DNA of 5,190 bases from SOKG01 sp964449845 (GTDB taxonomy: Bacteria > Chloroflexota > Dehalococcoidia > SZUA-161): contig CAYVES010000169.1 in NCBI GenBank assembly GCA_964449845.1, forward strand, positions 1 to 5,190. Direction: 5' to 3'. Positions 4,706 through 5,190 of this stretch are shown piece after piece; position 1 is the first letter of the stretch, and every line of letters begins with the position of its first letter. Both the position numbers and the translations under genes were made by a program. A model generated the notes under the pieces. It was given only the letters and a program-made list of their open reading frames with translations, searched no databases and was not told where the DNA came from.

Positions 4706-5190
4706 CGACGAAGCAACCGCCAAGGATGCCCCAGAAAAGCAAGAGGAGGAGGCTGGTGAGATGACCGCAGAGGAAGAAAAGGCCCCTAAGAAGCGCGCTA
4801 CGGCTGCCAAGAAGGAAGCCAAGGCGATGAGCAAAGACGATGTGGTGGCCGCTATCAAGGAAATGACTGTCCTTGAGCTATCAGAGCTGGTTAAGACCCT
4901 GGAAGAGACATTCGGGGTCACCGCTGCCCCAATGGCCGCTGCTGCTCCCGCCGCTCCTGCTGGTGCCGAGGCCGCTGCTGCTCCCGCCGAAGTAGAGGAG
5001 CAGACAGAGTTCAGTGTGGTGCTCAAGGACATAGGTGCCAACAAGATAAGCGTAATAAAGGCCGTGCGCGAGGTAACCACCCTCGGCCTGAAAGAGGCTA
5101 AGGAACTGGTGGAAAGCGCTCCCAAGCCGGTAAAGGAAGGTATCAATAAGGCCGAGGCAGCGACCCTCAAGGAGAAGCTGGAGGCAGCCG
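4698..5190 (+). CDS. rplL: 50S ribosomal protein L7/L12 with N-terminal extension (3' end outside window)
   Basis: L7/L12 forms the dimers of the ribosomal stalk that recruit and activate translational GTPases. The window holds 164 codons plus one base; probably fewer than ten residues are missing. The usual protein begins at about residue 44 (MSKDDVVAAIKEMTVLELSELVKTLEE, the dimerising and L10-binding domain), continues with an Ala/Pro hinge (about 74-100), and ends with the factor-binding domain (EFSVVLKDIGANKISVIKAVRE, GLKEAKELVE, 104-164). Residues 1-43 are an extra, charged, Ala-rich segment, acidic first (to residue 27) and then lysine-rich. Starts are possible at 4698 (GGGAGGA, overlap with rplJ), 4761 (residue 22, AGGAGG 8 bases before) and 4827 (residue 44, weak AAGGA). 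I prefer 4698 for its coupling to rplJ, but the true start is open. Confidence 0.96.
   Translation, partial: MSSDEATAKDAPEKQEEEAGEMTAEEEKAPKKRATAAKKEAKAMSKDDVVAAIKEMTVLELSELVKTLEETFGVTAAPMAAAAPAAPAGAEAAAAPAEVEEQTEFSVVLKDIGANKISVIKAVREVTTLGLKEAKELVESAPKPVKEGINKAEAATLKEKLEAA
4934..4989 (+). repeat. In-frame direct repeat in the L7/L12 hinge
   Basis: An identical 20-base unit occurs at 4934-4953 and 4970-4989, 36 bases (12 codons) apart. It encodes AAAAPA twice within the flexible alanine-rich hinge. It probably reflects slippage or local duplication in a region that tolerates length change. Confidence 0.7.

Noticed and set aside
4613..5170. 185-codon minus-strand open frame opposite rplL
   Set aside because: It is a low-complexity Ala/Ser-rich frame created by the codon use of the L7/L12 gene and has no recognisable domain.
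1..5190. CRISPR array, tRNA gene, transposase or phage attachment site
   Set aside because: No regularly spaced repeats, cloverleaf, transposase-like frame or flanking target duplication could be seen on either strand.

Overview
This 5,190-base window carries six genes, all on the + strand. Four are ribosomal stalk and L1-arm genes in bacterial order: rplK (L11), rplA (L1), rplJ (L10) and rplL (L7/L12, cut by the window end). Between rplA and rplJ sits a two-gene acyl-CoA module: a 474-residue fusion of an HMG-CoA-synthase-like domain with a DUF35 zinc-ribbon/OB-fold domain, and a 392-residue SCP2-type (HDCF) thiolase. The host is clearly a bacterium. The fusion plus thiolase pair, the moderate GC content and the style of the intergenic repeats suggest an uncultured Chloroflexota, perhaps Dehalococcoidia. 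That assignment is inference from remembered family patterns and is not proven by the window.

Layout. Positions 1-102 are non-coding: a perfect 9-bp hairpin, then a T/G-rich stretch containing a 14-bp-period tandem repeat that resembles an interspersed repeat. rplK (103-528) and rplA (536-1249) are 7 bases apart. A 66-base gap with no visible terminator leads to the fusion gene (1316-2740), followed after 3 bases by the thiolase (2744-3922). The next 249 bases hold a C/G-rich palindromic repeat (about 3951-4040) and then a well-formed L10 leader (about 4045-4155) with mutually exclusive antiterminator and terminator folds. rplJ (4172-4705) overlaps rplL (4698 to beyond 5190) by 8 bases.

How the parts work together. 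L11 and L1 bind 23S rRNA at the GTPase-associated centre and the L1 stalk. L10 and L7/L12 build the flexible stalk that recruits translation factors, and the leader should let excess L10-L12 complex switch off rplJL transcription. The thiolase and the HMGCS/DUF35 fusion recall the archaeal thiolase-HMGCS-DUF35 complex. However, the HMGCS-like domain has lost all three expected catalytic residues (Glu to Thr71, Cys to Leu103, His to Tyr226 by my alignment), while the thiolase keeps its own. The module is therefore better read as a thiolase with a fused, probably non-catalytic partner/scaffold than as the first steps of the mevalonate pathway. The most interesting points are this degenerate fusion, its position inside a ribosomal protein cluster, the rplJL attenuator and the long charged N-terminal extension of L7/L12.
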